Part shown: positions 9,112 through 17,214 of the stretch, piece by piece | How the letters are laid out: every line of letters starts with the position of its first letter | Numbering within the stretch: the first letter of the stretch is position 1 | NCBI GenBank assembly: GCA_021792755.1 | Contig: JAJYUA010000021.1 | Coordinates: 1-64,000 of the forward strand | From: Pseudomonadota bacterium | Lineage (GTDB): Bacteria > Pseudomonadota > Gammaproteobacteria > Steroidobacterales > Steroidobacteraceae | Direction of reading: 5' to 3' | DNA length: 64,000 bases | Position numbers and translations under genes: made by a program | The notes under the pieces: model-generated | Seen by the model: the letters and a program-made list of their open reading frames with translations, nothing else | Told to the model about the DNA's origin: nothing | Database searches by the model: none

Positions 9112-10254
9112 ATGAACGATTCGGCCAAGACCGCGCGGCTGGGGGAACCGCCGTCTCCCGAGACCGCCGTGCCCGGGGCCGCGCCTGCGGCGGCGCAGAT
9201 GCGGCGGGCGTGGCGCGCGCGGTTGCGGCCGCTGCTGCTGTGGGGCGTGCCGCTGCTGGTCGGCGCGGTCGCGCTCTATTTTTATCTCACCGGCGGCATT
9301 TATGTGTCGACTGACGATGCCTACCTGCGGGCGGCGCAGGTGGACGTCAGCGCCGACGTGTCCGGCCGAGTGGTCGCGCGCTACGTGCACGACAATGAGC
9401 CGGTGCGGCGCGGCCAGATTCTCTTCCGGCTCGATCCCCGTCCGTTCGCGATCGCGGTGCAGGCCGCGCGCGCGCGCCTCGCGGCCGCGCGGCTCGCGGT
9501 CGAGTCGCTCGAGGCCGATTATCGGGCCGGCCAGGCCGCGCTCGCCTCGGCCGAGAGCCGTCAGGCCTACGCCGAGCGGGAGTATCGGCGCCAGGTACGA
9601 TTGCTCAAGATCGGCGTTTCTTCGAAGTCCCGATTCGATCGCGCGCAGCTCGCCCGGCAACAGGCGCGCCAGGCCGTCCTCGCGGCGCGACAGCGGATCC
9701 TGGCGGTGCTCGCCCGTCTCGGCGGCAGTCCCGACATTCCCGTGCGCCGCCACCCGCAGGTCGCCGCGGCCCAGGCGGCGCTCAATCGCGCGCTGCTCGA
9801 GCTGTCCTACACCACCGTGCGAGCTCCCATGGACGGCATCGTCACCGAAGTGCAGCACTTCCAGGTGGGCGACTATCTGCCGCTTGCCGAGAAGGCGTTC
9901 GTGCTGGTGTCGACGCACGACGTGTGGGTCGCTGCGGATTACAAGGAAGACGAACTCGCCAACATCCGTCGGGGCGAGAATGCCACCGTGACCATCGATG
10001 ATTACCCGGGCCGGACCTTCCAGGCGGTCGTCTCGAGCATCACACCCGGCACGGGCGCGCAGTTCGCAATCCTGCCGCCGCAGAACGCGACCGGCAATTG
10101 GGTGAAGGTGGTGCAGCGCCTCGATGTGCGGCTGCGGCTCATCGGCTCGCTGCCGCCGGTGCGCTCGGGACTGAGCGCTGAGGTGACGATCGATACCCGC
10201 TCGGGCCCGGTGCACGGCCGGGCGGGACGCCCCGGCGCCGCCACCGCCTCATGA
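9112..10254 (+). CDS. HlyD/EmrA-type membrane fusion protein
   Basis: A 380-residue periplasmic adaptor anchored by one N-terminal transmembrane helix (about 40-62), followed by a lipoyl half-motif (YVSTDDAYLRAAQVDVSADV), an alpha-hairpin (about 110-210, Ala/Arg/Gln-rich) and a second lipoyl/beta-barrel region (TTVRAPMDGIVTEVQHFQVG). It links the inner-membrane transporter encoded next to the outer-membrane channel. AAGGA lies 7 bases before the ATG. Its stop overlaps the next start (ATGA at 10251-10254), indicating translational coupling. Confidence 0.92.
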   Translation: MNDSAKTARLGEPPSPETAVPGAAPAAAQMRRAWRARLRPLLLWGVPLLVGAVALYFYLTGGIYVSTDDAYLRAAQVDVSADVSGRVVARYVHDNEPVRRGQILFRLDPRPFAIAVQAARARLAAARLAVESLEADYRAGQAALASAESRQAYAEREYRRQVRLLKIGVSSKSRFDRAQLARQQARQAVLAARQRILAVLARLGGSPDIPVRRHPQVAAAQAALNRALLELSYTTVRAPMDGIVTEVQHFQVGDYLPLAEKAFVLVSTHDVWVAADYKEDELANIRRGENATVTIDDYPGRTFQAVVSSITPGTGAQFAILPPQNATGNWVKVVQRLDVRLRLIGSLPPVRSGLSAEVTIDTRSGPVHGRAGRPGAATAS

Positions 10255-11774
10255 ACAGCTCCGCCGACGGTGCTCATCCGCACCGCATTCCGATCACGAT
10301 CGCGGTGACTCTGGCGACCGTACTGCAGTCGGTCGATATCACGATCGCCAACGTTGCGCTGCCGCATATCGGCGGCAGCATGGGGGCGACGCTCGTGCAG
10401 ATGGACTGGGTGCTCACCTCGTACATCGTCGCGGCGGCGATCGCGACCCCGCTGTCGGGATGGCTCGCCGGGCGTTACGGCCGCAAAAGCGTTCTATTCG
10501 CCGCCGTCATCGGCTTCACGGTGAGCTCGGCGCTGTGCGGGCTTGCCCAGTCAATAGGGCAGATCGTGGTGTTCAGGCTCATGCAAGGCGCATTCAGCGC
10601 CGCGCTGGTGCCGCTGTCGCAGGCGGTGCTGCTCGACATCAATCCTCCTGAGCGCCACGGCCGGGCGATGGCGCTGTGGGGCCAGGGCGTGGTGCTCGGC
10701 CCGATGCTGGCGCCGGTGCTCGGCGGCTGGCTCACCGACAGCTACAGTTGGCGCTGGGTGTTCTACATCAACGTCCCGTTCGGCATTCTCGCGGCGGTCC
10801 TCATCGTCATCTACATGCGCGAGACCGAAAGGCGCCAGTCGACATTCGACTTCTTCGGGTTCGCCGCCCTGAGTCTGGCGGTCGGGGCGCTGCAGATCCT
10901 GCTCGATCGCGGCTCGCTGAAGGATTGGTTCGGTTCGACCGAGATCTGGATCGAGGCGGCCGTGGCGCTGCTCGGCCTGTACTGGTTCCTGGTGCATACG
11001 TTCACGACGCGCGAGCCGTTCGTCAGTCCGGCGTTGTTCCGCGACCGCAACTTCAGCACGGGAAACTTCCTGATGTTCATCATCAGCATGGTGCTGTTCG
11101 CGACTCTTGCGCTGCTGCCGCCGTTCATGGAGGACCTGCTCGGCTATCCGGTGCTGACCGCCGGCATCGCCATGGCGCCGCGCGGCATCGGCAGCTTCAT
11201 CGCCATGTTTCTGGCCGGCCGGCTCATCGGGCGCGTGGATTCACGTGTGTTGATCGCCGCCGGCCTCGCGATCGCGGGCGTTTCGCTCTGGACCATGGCC
11301 GATAACCTCTCCCTGCAGATACCGCAGGCGCTGATCTGGAGCGAGACCCTCACCCAGGGTTTCGGCATCGGACTCACCTACGTGACCTTGACGACCGTCG
11401 CGTTCGGCACGCTCGCCCGGCACGAGCGCTCCGAAGGCACTTCGATCTTCAACTTGCTGCGCAATATCGGCAGCAGCGTCGGCATCGCGGGCACGAGCGC
11501 GATTCTCACGCGCAACGTGCAGGTGATACACGAGAGTCTGGTATCGCACATCGTGCCGTACGGGGGGCAGATTGTGCTGCATGCGCCGTTCAGTTGGACG
11601 TCCGTCTTCGGCTTGTCGGCGCTCAATGCGATGGTGACACAGCAGGCGGTCATGATCGCCTACAACGACGACTTCAAGCTGATGGGCGTCATGACGCTCG
11701 CGGTGGTGCCCCTGGTTTTGCTGCTGCGGCCGCGCCTGAGCCGCAGCAGCGGGGAAGCGGTGGTGGTGGAGTGA
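10251..11774 (+). CDS. DHA2-family major facilitator drug exporter, EmrB-like
   Basis: A 507-residue inner-membrane proton-driven exporter with the 14-helix DHA2 layout. Motif A is visible as GWLAGRYGRKSVL (between TM2 and TM3), and motif C is approximated by GPMLAPVLGGWLTD in TM5. It pairs with the EmrA-like adaptor before it (ATGA overlap) and the outer-membrane factor after it (4-base gap), making a complete tripartite pump under the MarR regulator. Substrates are probably hydrophobic toxicants or uncouplers by family analogy; this is inference. Confidence 0.93.
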   Translation: MNSSADGAHPHRIPITIAVTLATVLQSVDITIANVALPHIGGSMGATLVQMDWVLTSYIVAAAIATPLSGWLAGRYGRKSVLFAAVIGFTVSSALCGLAQSIGQIVVFRLMQGAFSAALVPLSQAVLLDINPPERHGRAMALWGQGVVLGPMLAPVLGGWLTDSYSWRWVFYINVPFGILAAVLIVIYMRETERRQSTFDFFGFAALSLAVGALQILLDRGSLKDWFGSTEIWIEAAVALLGLYWFLVHTFTTREPFVSPALFRDRNFSTGNFLMFIISMVLFATLALLPPFMEDLLGYPVLTAGIAMAPRGIGSFIAMFLAGRLIGRVDSRVLIAAGLAIAGVSLWTMADNLSLQIPQALIWSETLTQGFGIGLTYVTLTTVAFGTLARHERSEGTSIFNLLRNIGSSVGIAGTSAILTRNVQVIHESLVSHIVPYGGQIVLHAPFSWTSVFGLSALNAMVTQQAVMIAYNDDFKLMGVMTLAVVPLVLLLRPRLSRSSGEAVVVE

Positions 11775-11778
11775 GCGC

Positions 11779-13236
11779 ATGAGACGACGGCGAAATGACC
11801 GGCGCGCCGGGGCGCGTCACGCACTTGCGCTCGCAGCGCTGCTGCTCGCCGGCTGCACGGTCGGTCCGGTGTTTCAGCGCCCGCGCGCACCCGCGCCGCG
11901 GCATTACCGCCGGCCCGGCAAGCCGGTCGCGGGCGATACCGGCGCGCCGGCGCGATACCGCCAGCAGACGCTGCTCGGGGCCGGCCCGGCCGCGCGATGG
12001 TGGCGGCTGTTTCACTCGCCGCAACTCGATTCGCTGGTGCGGCAGGCGCTTGCCGACAATCATGACCTGGCCGCGGCCGAGGAGGCGCTGGCTGAGGCGC
12101 ACGAGGGCGTCATGGTCGCCGCCGCCGCGCGTTACCCGCAGATCGAGGCCAACCTGGGCGCCGGACGGCAGAAATACGGCGCGGCGTTTCTCGGACCCGA
12201 GCACTTTCCCCCGTTCACCTACTTCGAGGCGGGTGTCAGCGTCGCTTATGAGCTCGATTACGTCGGCCTCACGCGCCACACCATCGAGGAGCGGCGCGCT
12301 CTTGAGCAATACCAGCGCAGCGAGCTGGCGGCCACGCGGCTCGTCCTGAGCGGGGAGGTAGCCTCTCGCGCGGTGATGATCGCCTCGACGCGCGCTGAAA
12401 TCCACGCGCTGGATGGGCTGCTCAGCGCGGATCGTACCAACGTCGCGCTGGTGCGCGAGGCGGTTGCGGCGGGCTCCGTGCCGCGCCTGGATGTGCTCAC
12501 CGCGCGCACGCAACTCGCCAGCGATGCGACGCTGCTGCCCCCTTTGTATCAGCAGCTCGCCGTGGCCCGTCACGCGCTCGCGGCACTGTTGGGTCGCACG
12601 CCGGCCGAGTGGCGCCGGCCGGACTTGACGCTCGGCGAGCTGGCGCTGCCGCGTCACGTGCCGGTGAGCGTTCCGTCGCAGCTGCTGCGCCGCCGCCCCG
12701 ACATCCTCGCGGCGCAGGCCGAGCTGCGCGCCGCGACCGCGGCTGCGGGGGTTGCCACGGCAGACCTTTACCCGCGAATCGAGCTCACCGGCACACTGGC
12801 CCAGGAGGGGCTGCAGCCCGGCCAGCTGTTCGACGCCAGCTCAACCGCCTGGTCGCTGATCGCGGGGCTCACCGCGCCCCTGTTCGACGGCGGGCGGCTT
12901 CATGCCGAGCGCCGCGCGGCGCTCGATGCGCTTCAAGCCCGGGCTGACCTGTATCGGCAGGTGGTCGTGAACGCCTTCGAGCAGGTGGCCGACGCGCTCG
13001 ATGCGCTGCAGCACGATGCGCAGCTGCGTGCCGCGCAGGCGCGCGCGCTGTCCTTGTCACGCAGACGGCTGATCCTCGAACGCAAGAGCTACCTCGCCGG
13101 CAACTCCGGATTGCTGCCCGTCCTCGATGCGGAGCGTCAGCGCGAGCGCGCCGAGCTCGGACTGCTCAGGGCCGAGGAGCGCCAGTACCTCGATACCATC
13201 CGGCTGCTGCTCGCCTCCGGTGGCCCGGTGAGCTAA
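11779..13236 (+). CDS. NodT-type outer-membrane efflux lipoprotein
   Basis: A 485-residue outer-membrane factor. The signal peptide ends in a lipobox, LLLAGC (C26), so the protein is lipidated. Two repeated OEP domains form the beta-barrel and alpha-tunnel. The family stretch RRRPDILAAQAELRAATAAAG and the closing LTAPLFDGGRL are typical of OprM/NodT proteins. Third gene of the marR-emrA-emrB set. Because the RND pair at 22.4-26.6 kb has no channel of its own, this protein could serve both pumps. The stop overlaps the convergent SPOR gene by 4 bases. Confidence 0.92.
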   Translation: MRRRRNDRRAGARHALALAALLLAGCTVGPVFQRPRAPAPRHYRRPGKPVAGDTGAPARYRQQTLLGAGPAARWWRLFHSPQLDSLVRQALADNHDLAAAEEALAEAHEGVMVAAAARYPQIEANLGAGRQKYGAAFLGPEHFPPFTYFEAGVSVAYELDYVGLTRHTIEERRALEQYQRSELAATRLVLSGEVASRAVMIASTRAEIHALDGLLSADRTNVALVREAVAAGSVPRLDVLTARTQLASDATLLPPLYQQLAVARHALAALLGRTPAEWRRPDLTLGELALPRHVPVSVPSQLLRRRPDILAAQAELRAATAAAGVATADLYPRIELTGTLAQEGLQPGQLFDASSTAWSLIAGLTAPLFDGGRLHAERRAALDALQARADLYRQVVVNAFEQVADALDALQHDAQLRAAQARALSLSRRRLILERKSYLAGNSGLLPVLDAERQRERAELGLLRAEERQYLDTIRLLLASGGPVS

Positions 13237-13934
13237 AGGGCCGACAGCCCGCCCGAGGAGGCGCGGATCTTGACGACCGAGCAGGGCTGACGAGCGCGGC
13301 GCACTTTGAGGCATGCGGCCTGCGCGGCGTTCTGGCTCATCTGCGAGGAGCGCACCTCGGTGAGCTTGCTCTTGCCTGCCGGCGGCAGGACGATGACGTC
13401 GGCGAACAGGCCGGCGAACTTCGCCTTCAGGCGTTTGGCGACGGTCTGCGCGACCGCCGGCGAGCGATAGCGGCCGAACAGGAGCTGGTAGGGGGCGAGC
13501 GTGTCGATCTTCGCCTGCGCCTGCGCCGCCTGGGGCGCATTGGGGTATTCCTTCAGGAAGGACTGGTAGGACGCCACGGTGTCCGCGGACTGGGCGCTCT
13601 GCCACGCCGCCCCTTGCCTGAGCCGGGTGACGGTGCTCTGCGCATCGGCGGCATGCGTGCCGTCCGGATACTGCTGCAGATATTGCCGGTAGGCCTGCAC
13701 CGTGCCGGCGCTCTTGGCCGCGCTCCAGGCCAGCTGGTCCTTCAGCGTATCGATGCGGTTGCGCGCCTGCTGCACCCGCGGGTCGGCGGGATAATGCTGG
13801 ATGAAGCTCTGGTAAGCGGCGACGGTGTTCTGCGAGGACGCCTTGTTCCAGGCGGCATTCGGCGAGCTGCAGCCGGCGAGCGCGGCGGCAGCGAGGATGC
13901 ATGCGGCGTAAAATCCAAGCGATGTCTTTTTCAC
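13233..13934 (-). CDS. SPOR-domain lipoprotein with three 41-residue repeats
   Basis: A 233-residue predicted lipoprotein (lipobox LAGC, C22). After the signal come three tandem repeats of exactly 41 residues beginning at A28, A69 and A110, each opening with AW and containing TVxxYxxxLxxYP, a TPR/Sel1-like helical-pair pattern. The C-terminal 75 residues resemble a SPOR domain (YQLLFGRYRSPAVAQTVAKR), which binds denuded peptidoglycan at septa. A role in envelope or division is likely but unspecific. Two cysteines near the end (AACLKVRRARQPC) may form a disulfide. It lies alone on the minus strand. Confidence 0.75.
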   Translation of the reverse strand: MKKTSLGFYAACILAAAALAGCSSPNAAWNKASSQNTVAAYQSFIQHYPADPRVQQARNRIDTLKDQLAWSAAKSAGTVQAYRQYLQQYPDGTHAADAQSTVTRLRQGAAWQSAQSADTVASYQSFLKEYPNAPQAAQAQAKIDTLAPYQLLFGRYRSPAVAQTVAKRLKAKFAGLFADVIVLPPAGKSKLTEVRSSQMSQNAAQAACLKVRRARQPCSVVKIRASSGGLSAL

Positions 13935-14214
13935 GTCAACCCCGGCGCGGACAGGTCAATCGCGTAACTTACCGCAGGGGCCGCAGATGCGCCAGCGAGC
14001 GGCGCGTTCGCGCGCCGCCAGCCCGTCCGCCGGCCGCGCATAGGTACTTTCCGCATGCCGGCTGCGTCAGCTCCTCATGCCTGACCCGCGGGACGCTGCC
14101 TAAGCTGCCGCTCGCATGCAGGTACCGGAAGCGGGATGCCGCCGGACTTCGCCGATGCGCAGCGTCCGCCGAGGCGGCGGGCCGCGCGGCCGGGCTCCCG
14201 GGAGGTAGCGCTCA

Positions 14215-15825
14215 ATGATTAACGGAACCGTCGTCGATCTCTCGCGCATACAGTTTGCGGCCACCGCGCTCTATCACTTTCTGTTCGTGCCGCTGACGCT
14301 CGGGCTGAGCTTTCTTCTGGCCGCGATGGAGACCGTGTACGTCACCACCGGCAAGCCGATCTACAAGGAAATGGCGCAGTTCTGGGGCAAGCTCCTCATG
14401 ATCAACTTCGCCCTCGGCGTGGCCACCGGCCTGACCATGGAGTTTCAGTTCGGCACCAACTGGTCGTTCTATTCCGGCTTCGTCGGGGACATTTTCGGGG
14501 CGCCGCTCGCCATCGAAGGCCTGATGGCGTTTTTCATGGAATCGACCTTCATCGGGCTGATGGTGTTCGGCTGGGAGCGCCTGAGCAAGGGCCAGCATCT
14601 GGCGGTCACCTGGCTGGTGGCCTTCGGCTCGAACCTCTCCGCGCTGTGGATACTGGTTGCCAACAGCTTCATGCAGAATCCGCAGGGCGCGGTGTTCGAT
14701 CCGCTGACCATGCGCATGCAGCTGACCAGTTTTCAAAGGCTGATCTTCAATCCGGACGCGCAGTCGAAGTTCGTGCACACCAGCGTCGCCGGTTACGTCA
14801 CGGCGGCGGTCTTCGTCGCCGGCGTGAGCGCCTATTACATGCTGCGCAAGCGGCACATCGAGCTGGCCAAGCGCTCATTCCGCATGGCGGCGCTGTTCGG
14901 CGTGTTGGCCACGATCGCGGTGATCACGCTGGGCGATGCTCTGGGCTTCGTCGATGCGCGGGTGCAGCCGACCAAGCTGGCGGCGATGGAGGCGCTGTGG
15001 CAGTCGGAGGCGGCGCCCATGCCGTTCAACCTCATCGCATTCCCCGACCAGGCCAAGCGCGAGAACGCGGGCGCCGTGCGCGTGCCGTATCTGTTGTCGC
15101 TGCTGGTGACGCACTCGCTCACGGGCACGGTGCCGGGCGCCGATGCGCTCGAGCGGCGGGCGGTGGGGCGGATCGAGGGCGGCATACCGGCGGTGCAGGC
15201 GCTTCAGAGGCTCGCCAAGAGTCCGGGCAACTCCGCGGCGCTGGCCGAATTCGATGCGCATCGCAAGGATCTCGGCTACGGGTTCCTCGTGCAGCGCTAC
15301 GCGCCGGACCTGAACGAGGTCACTCCCGCACAGATGCGGCGGGCGGCGCGCGACATCATGCCGCCTGTGGCGGCGGTGTTCTGGTCTTTCCGGGTGATGG
15401 TGGCCCTCGGCCTGCTGATGCTGGCGTACTTCGTGATCGCCGTGCTGTATACGCTGCGCAACAGGATTCAGCGCAAGAACTGGTTGCTGAAGGTGGCGAT
15501 GTGGATGATTCCCGTGCCATTCATCGCCAATGAGGCCGGCTGGCTGGTGGCCGAGCTCGGCCGCCAGCCATGGACGGTGTTCGATGTGCTGCCGACCTGG
15601 ATGAGCGCCTCGACGCACAGCGTGGCGTACATGGTGTTTTCGCTGGTCGGTTTCGTGGCCCTGTACTCGATCTTCATCGCTGTCGAGATGTACCTGATGG
15701 TCCGGGCCATCCGGCTCGGGCCCACCGGGCACGAGGAGTCGGGCGGGCCGCCCCTGCAGCCGAGTCCCGCGCTCCCGGGGCGTGCGCTGGCCGCGGCGCC
15801 CCAGGGCCGCAGACTGGAGGACTGA
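14215..15825 (+). CDS. cydA: Cytochrome bd ubiquinol oxidase subunit I
   Basis: A 536-residue membrane protein carrying haems b558, b595 and d and the quinol site. Characteristic segments are QFAATALYHFLFVPLTLGLS near the N-terminus (haem-ligand histidine), EGLMAFFMESTFIGLMVFGW (conserved glutamates of the proton path) and the GRQPW block in the second half. It oxidises quinol with O2 at high affinity without pumping protons. GGAGG precedes the ATG. It opens the operon cydA-cydB-cydX-like-cydD-cydC. No clear FNR or ArcA site was seen in the 280-bp upstream gap. Confidence 0.96.
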   Translation: MINGTVVDLSRIQFAATALYHFLFVPLTLGLSFLLAAMETVYVTTGKPIYKEMAQFWGKLLMINFALGVATGLTMEFQFGTNWSFYSGFVGDIFGAPLAIEGLMAFFMESTFIGLMVFGWERLSKGQHLAVTWLVAFGSNLSALWILVANSFMQNPQGAVFDPLTMRMQLTSFQRLIFNPDAQSKFVHTSVAGYVTAAVFVAGVSAYYMLRKRHIELAKRSFRMAALFGVLATIAVITLGDALGFVDARVQPTKLAAMEALWQSEAAPMPFNLIAFPDQAKRENAGAVRVPYLLSLLVTHSLTGTVPGADALERRAVGRIEGGIPAVQALQRLAKSPGNSAALAEFDAHRKDLGYGFLVQRYAPDLNEVTPAQMRRAARDIMPPVAAVFWSFRVMVALGLLMLAYFVIAVLYTLRNRIQRKNWLLKVAMWMIPVPFIANEAGWLVAELGRQPWTVFDVLPTWMSASTHSVAYMVFSLVGFVALYSIFIAVEMYLMVRAIRLGPTGHEESGGPPLQPSPALPGRALAAAPQGRRLED

Positions 15826-15828
15826 GTC

Positions 15829-16965
15829 ATGGCGCCTTATGCAATCCTGCAAGTGATCTGGTGGCTGCTGCTCGGCGTGCTGCTGATGGGACTTGCGATC
15901 ATGGTCGGCATGGACATGGGGGTGGGCGCGATCCTGCGCTACGTCGGGCGCACCGATATCGAGCGACGCGTCGCCCTGAACATCATCGGACCGCACTGGG
16001 ATGGCAACCAGGTCTGGTTCATCCTGGGCGGTGGCGCCATCTTCGCGGCCTTTCCGTTGATATACGCCACCGCATTCTCCGGCTTCTACGTGGTGATGCT
16101 GCTGCTGTTGTGGACCATGATCATGCGTCCGCTCGGCTTCGAGTATCGCAGCCAGCTCGCCAACCCCGCCTGGCGCAACGTGTGGGACTGGGTCTTCCTG
16201 GTGAGCGCTGCGGTGCCGATGATCGTCTTCGGGGCGGCCTTCGGCAACCTGTTTCGCGGCGTGCCGTTTCACTTCGCGTGGGACTTGACCTCCTTCTACA
16301 CCGGCAGCTTCCTCGGGCTTCTCAACCCCTTCGCGATCGTGACCGGGGTGCTGGCGCTCTCGCTCTCGGCGATGATGGGGGCATTGACCGTGATGAACGG
16401 CGCCGAGGGCGCGATGTTTCAGCGTGCCCGCCGGCTCGCGCAGCTGGCGGCAGGCCTCGCGATCGTGCTGTTCGCGCTCTGCGGCATCTGGGTGCACGCG
16501 CTTGCCGGGTATCGGTTGCTCGGCGGACCCGGAGCGGGTGTGCCGCAGACCCCGCTGCAGCAGAGCGTCGCGATGGTGCCGGGGGCGTGGCTGTCGAACT
16601 ACGGCGCCCATCCGGTTCTGTGGCTGCTGCCGCTCGCCGGATTTGCCGGGATGGTCGGGGCGCTGCTCGCTGCGCGCACCGGGCGCTCCCATCTGGGCTG
16701 GTGGCTCGGTGCGGTGGCGTGGATCGGCGTGATCAGCACCGCCGGTGCGGCGCTGTTCCCGTTCATGCTGCCCTCGAGCACCGATCCGTCGGTGAGCCTG
16801 ACGGTGTGGAATTCCAGCTCCAGCAAGTTGACGCTGTTGTGGATGCTCGGATTCGCGGTCTTTTTCATGCCGCTGATTCTGTGGTACACCAGCTGGGCGT
16901 TCTGGGTCATGCGCGGCAAGGTCACCGCCGAGCGGATCACCCACGAAGACGAGCACGCTTACTGA
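15829..16965 (+). CDS. cydB: Cytochrome bd ubiquinol oxidase subunit II
   Basis: A 378-residue, roughly nine-helix partner of CydA. It shows the family N-terminus (LLGVLLMGLAIMVGMDMGVG), IGPHWDGNQVWFI and the C-terminal TVWNSSSSKLTLLWML, all diagnostic for CydB. It starts 3 bases after the cydA stop, so the two subunits are tightly co-translated, and is followed by the small CydX-like gene 10 bases later. Confidence 0.96.
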   Translation: MAPYAILQVIWWLLLGVLLMGLAIMVGMDMGVGAILRYVGRTDIERRVALNIIGPHWDGNQVWFILGGGAIFAAFPLIYATAFSGFYVVMLLLLWTMIMRPLGFEYRSQLANPAWRNVWDWVFLVSAAVPMIVFGAAFGNLFRGVPFHFAWDLTSFYTGSFLGLLNPFAIVTGVLALSLSAMMGALTVMNGAEGAMFQRARRLAQLAAGLAIVLFALCGIWVHALAGYRLLGGPGAGVPQTPLQQSVAMVPGAWLSNYGAHPVLWLLPLAGFAGMVGALLAARTGRSHLGWWLGAVAWIGVISTAGAALFPFMLPSSTDPSVSLTVWNSSSSKLTLLWMLGFAVFFMPLILWYTSWAFWVMRGKVTAERITHEDEHAY

Positions 16966-16975
16966 GGAGGCGTCC

Positions 16976-17200
16976 ATGCGGACTTTTCTTTACTTCGTGC
17001 TGTTCATGGTGATCGCCTTTGGCGTGATCTTTCTCGCCGCCGTTCTGGGAGCCCGCGGCGCCTGGTATTTCGCCTGGCTGGTCGGTACCGCGATGATCGT
17101 GCTGATCTCGGCTGCCGGCGGGGCGCTGCTCGATGCTCAGGAAGAGCATGCCGCTGCGGCGCAGGCCGGCGCCGGCGCCGGCGAGCGCAAGCCGATCTGA
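16976..17200 (+). CDS. cydX: CydX-like bd-oxidase small subunit with an extra N-terminal membrane helix
   Basis: A 74-residue protein with two hydrophobic segments (about 4-25 and 29-51) and a polar Ala/Glu tail. The second begins WYFAWLVGT (30-38), which matches the start of E. coli CydX (WYFAWILGT, from memory) at seven of nine positions. CydX is a single helix of about 37 residues that stabilises the oxidase haems. Here an additional helix precedes the CydX part. Position directly after cydB is the normal place for cydX. AGGAGG lies just upstream of the ATG. The first helix might correspond to another small cyd-operon protein such as YbgE; that is not established. Confidence 0.75.
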   Translation: MRTFLYFVLFMVIAFGVIFLAAVLGARGAWYFAWLVGTAMIVLISAAGGALLDAQEEHAAAAQAGAGAGERKPI

Positions 17201-17214
17201 TCGGGCAACGACAG

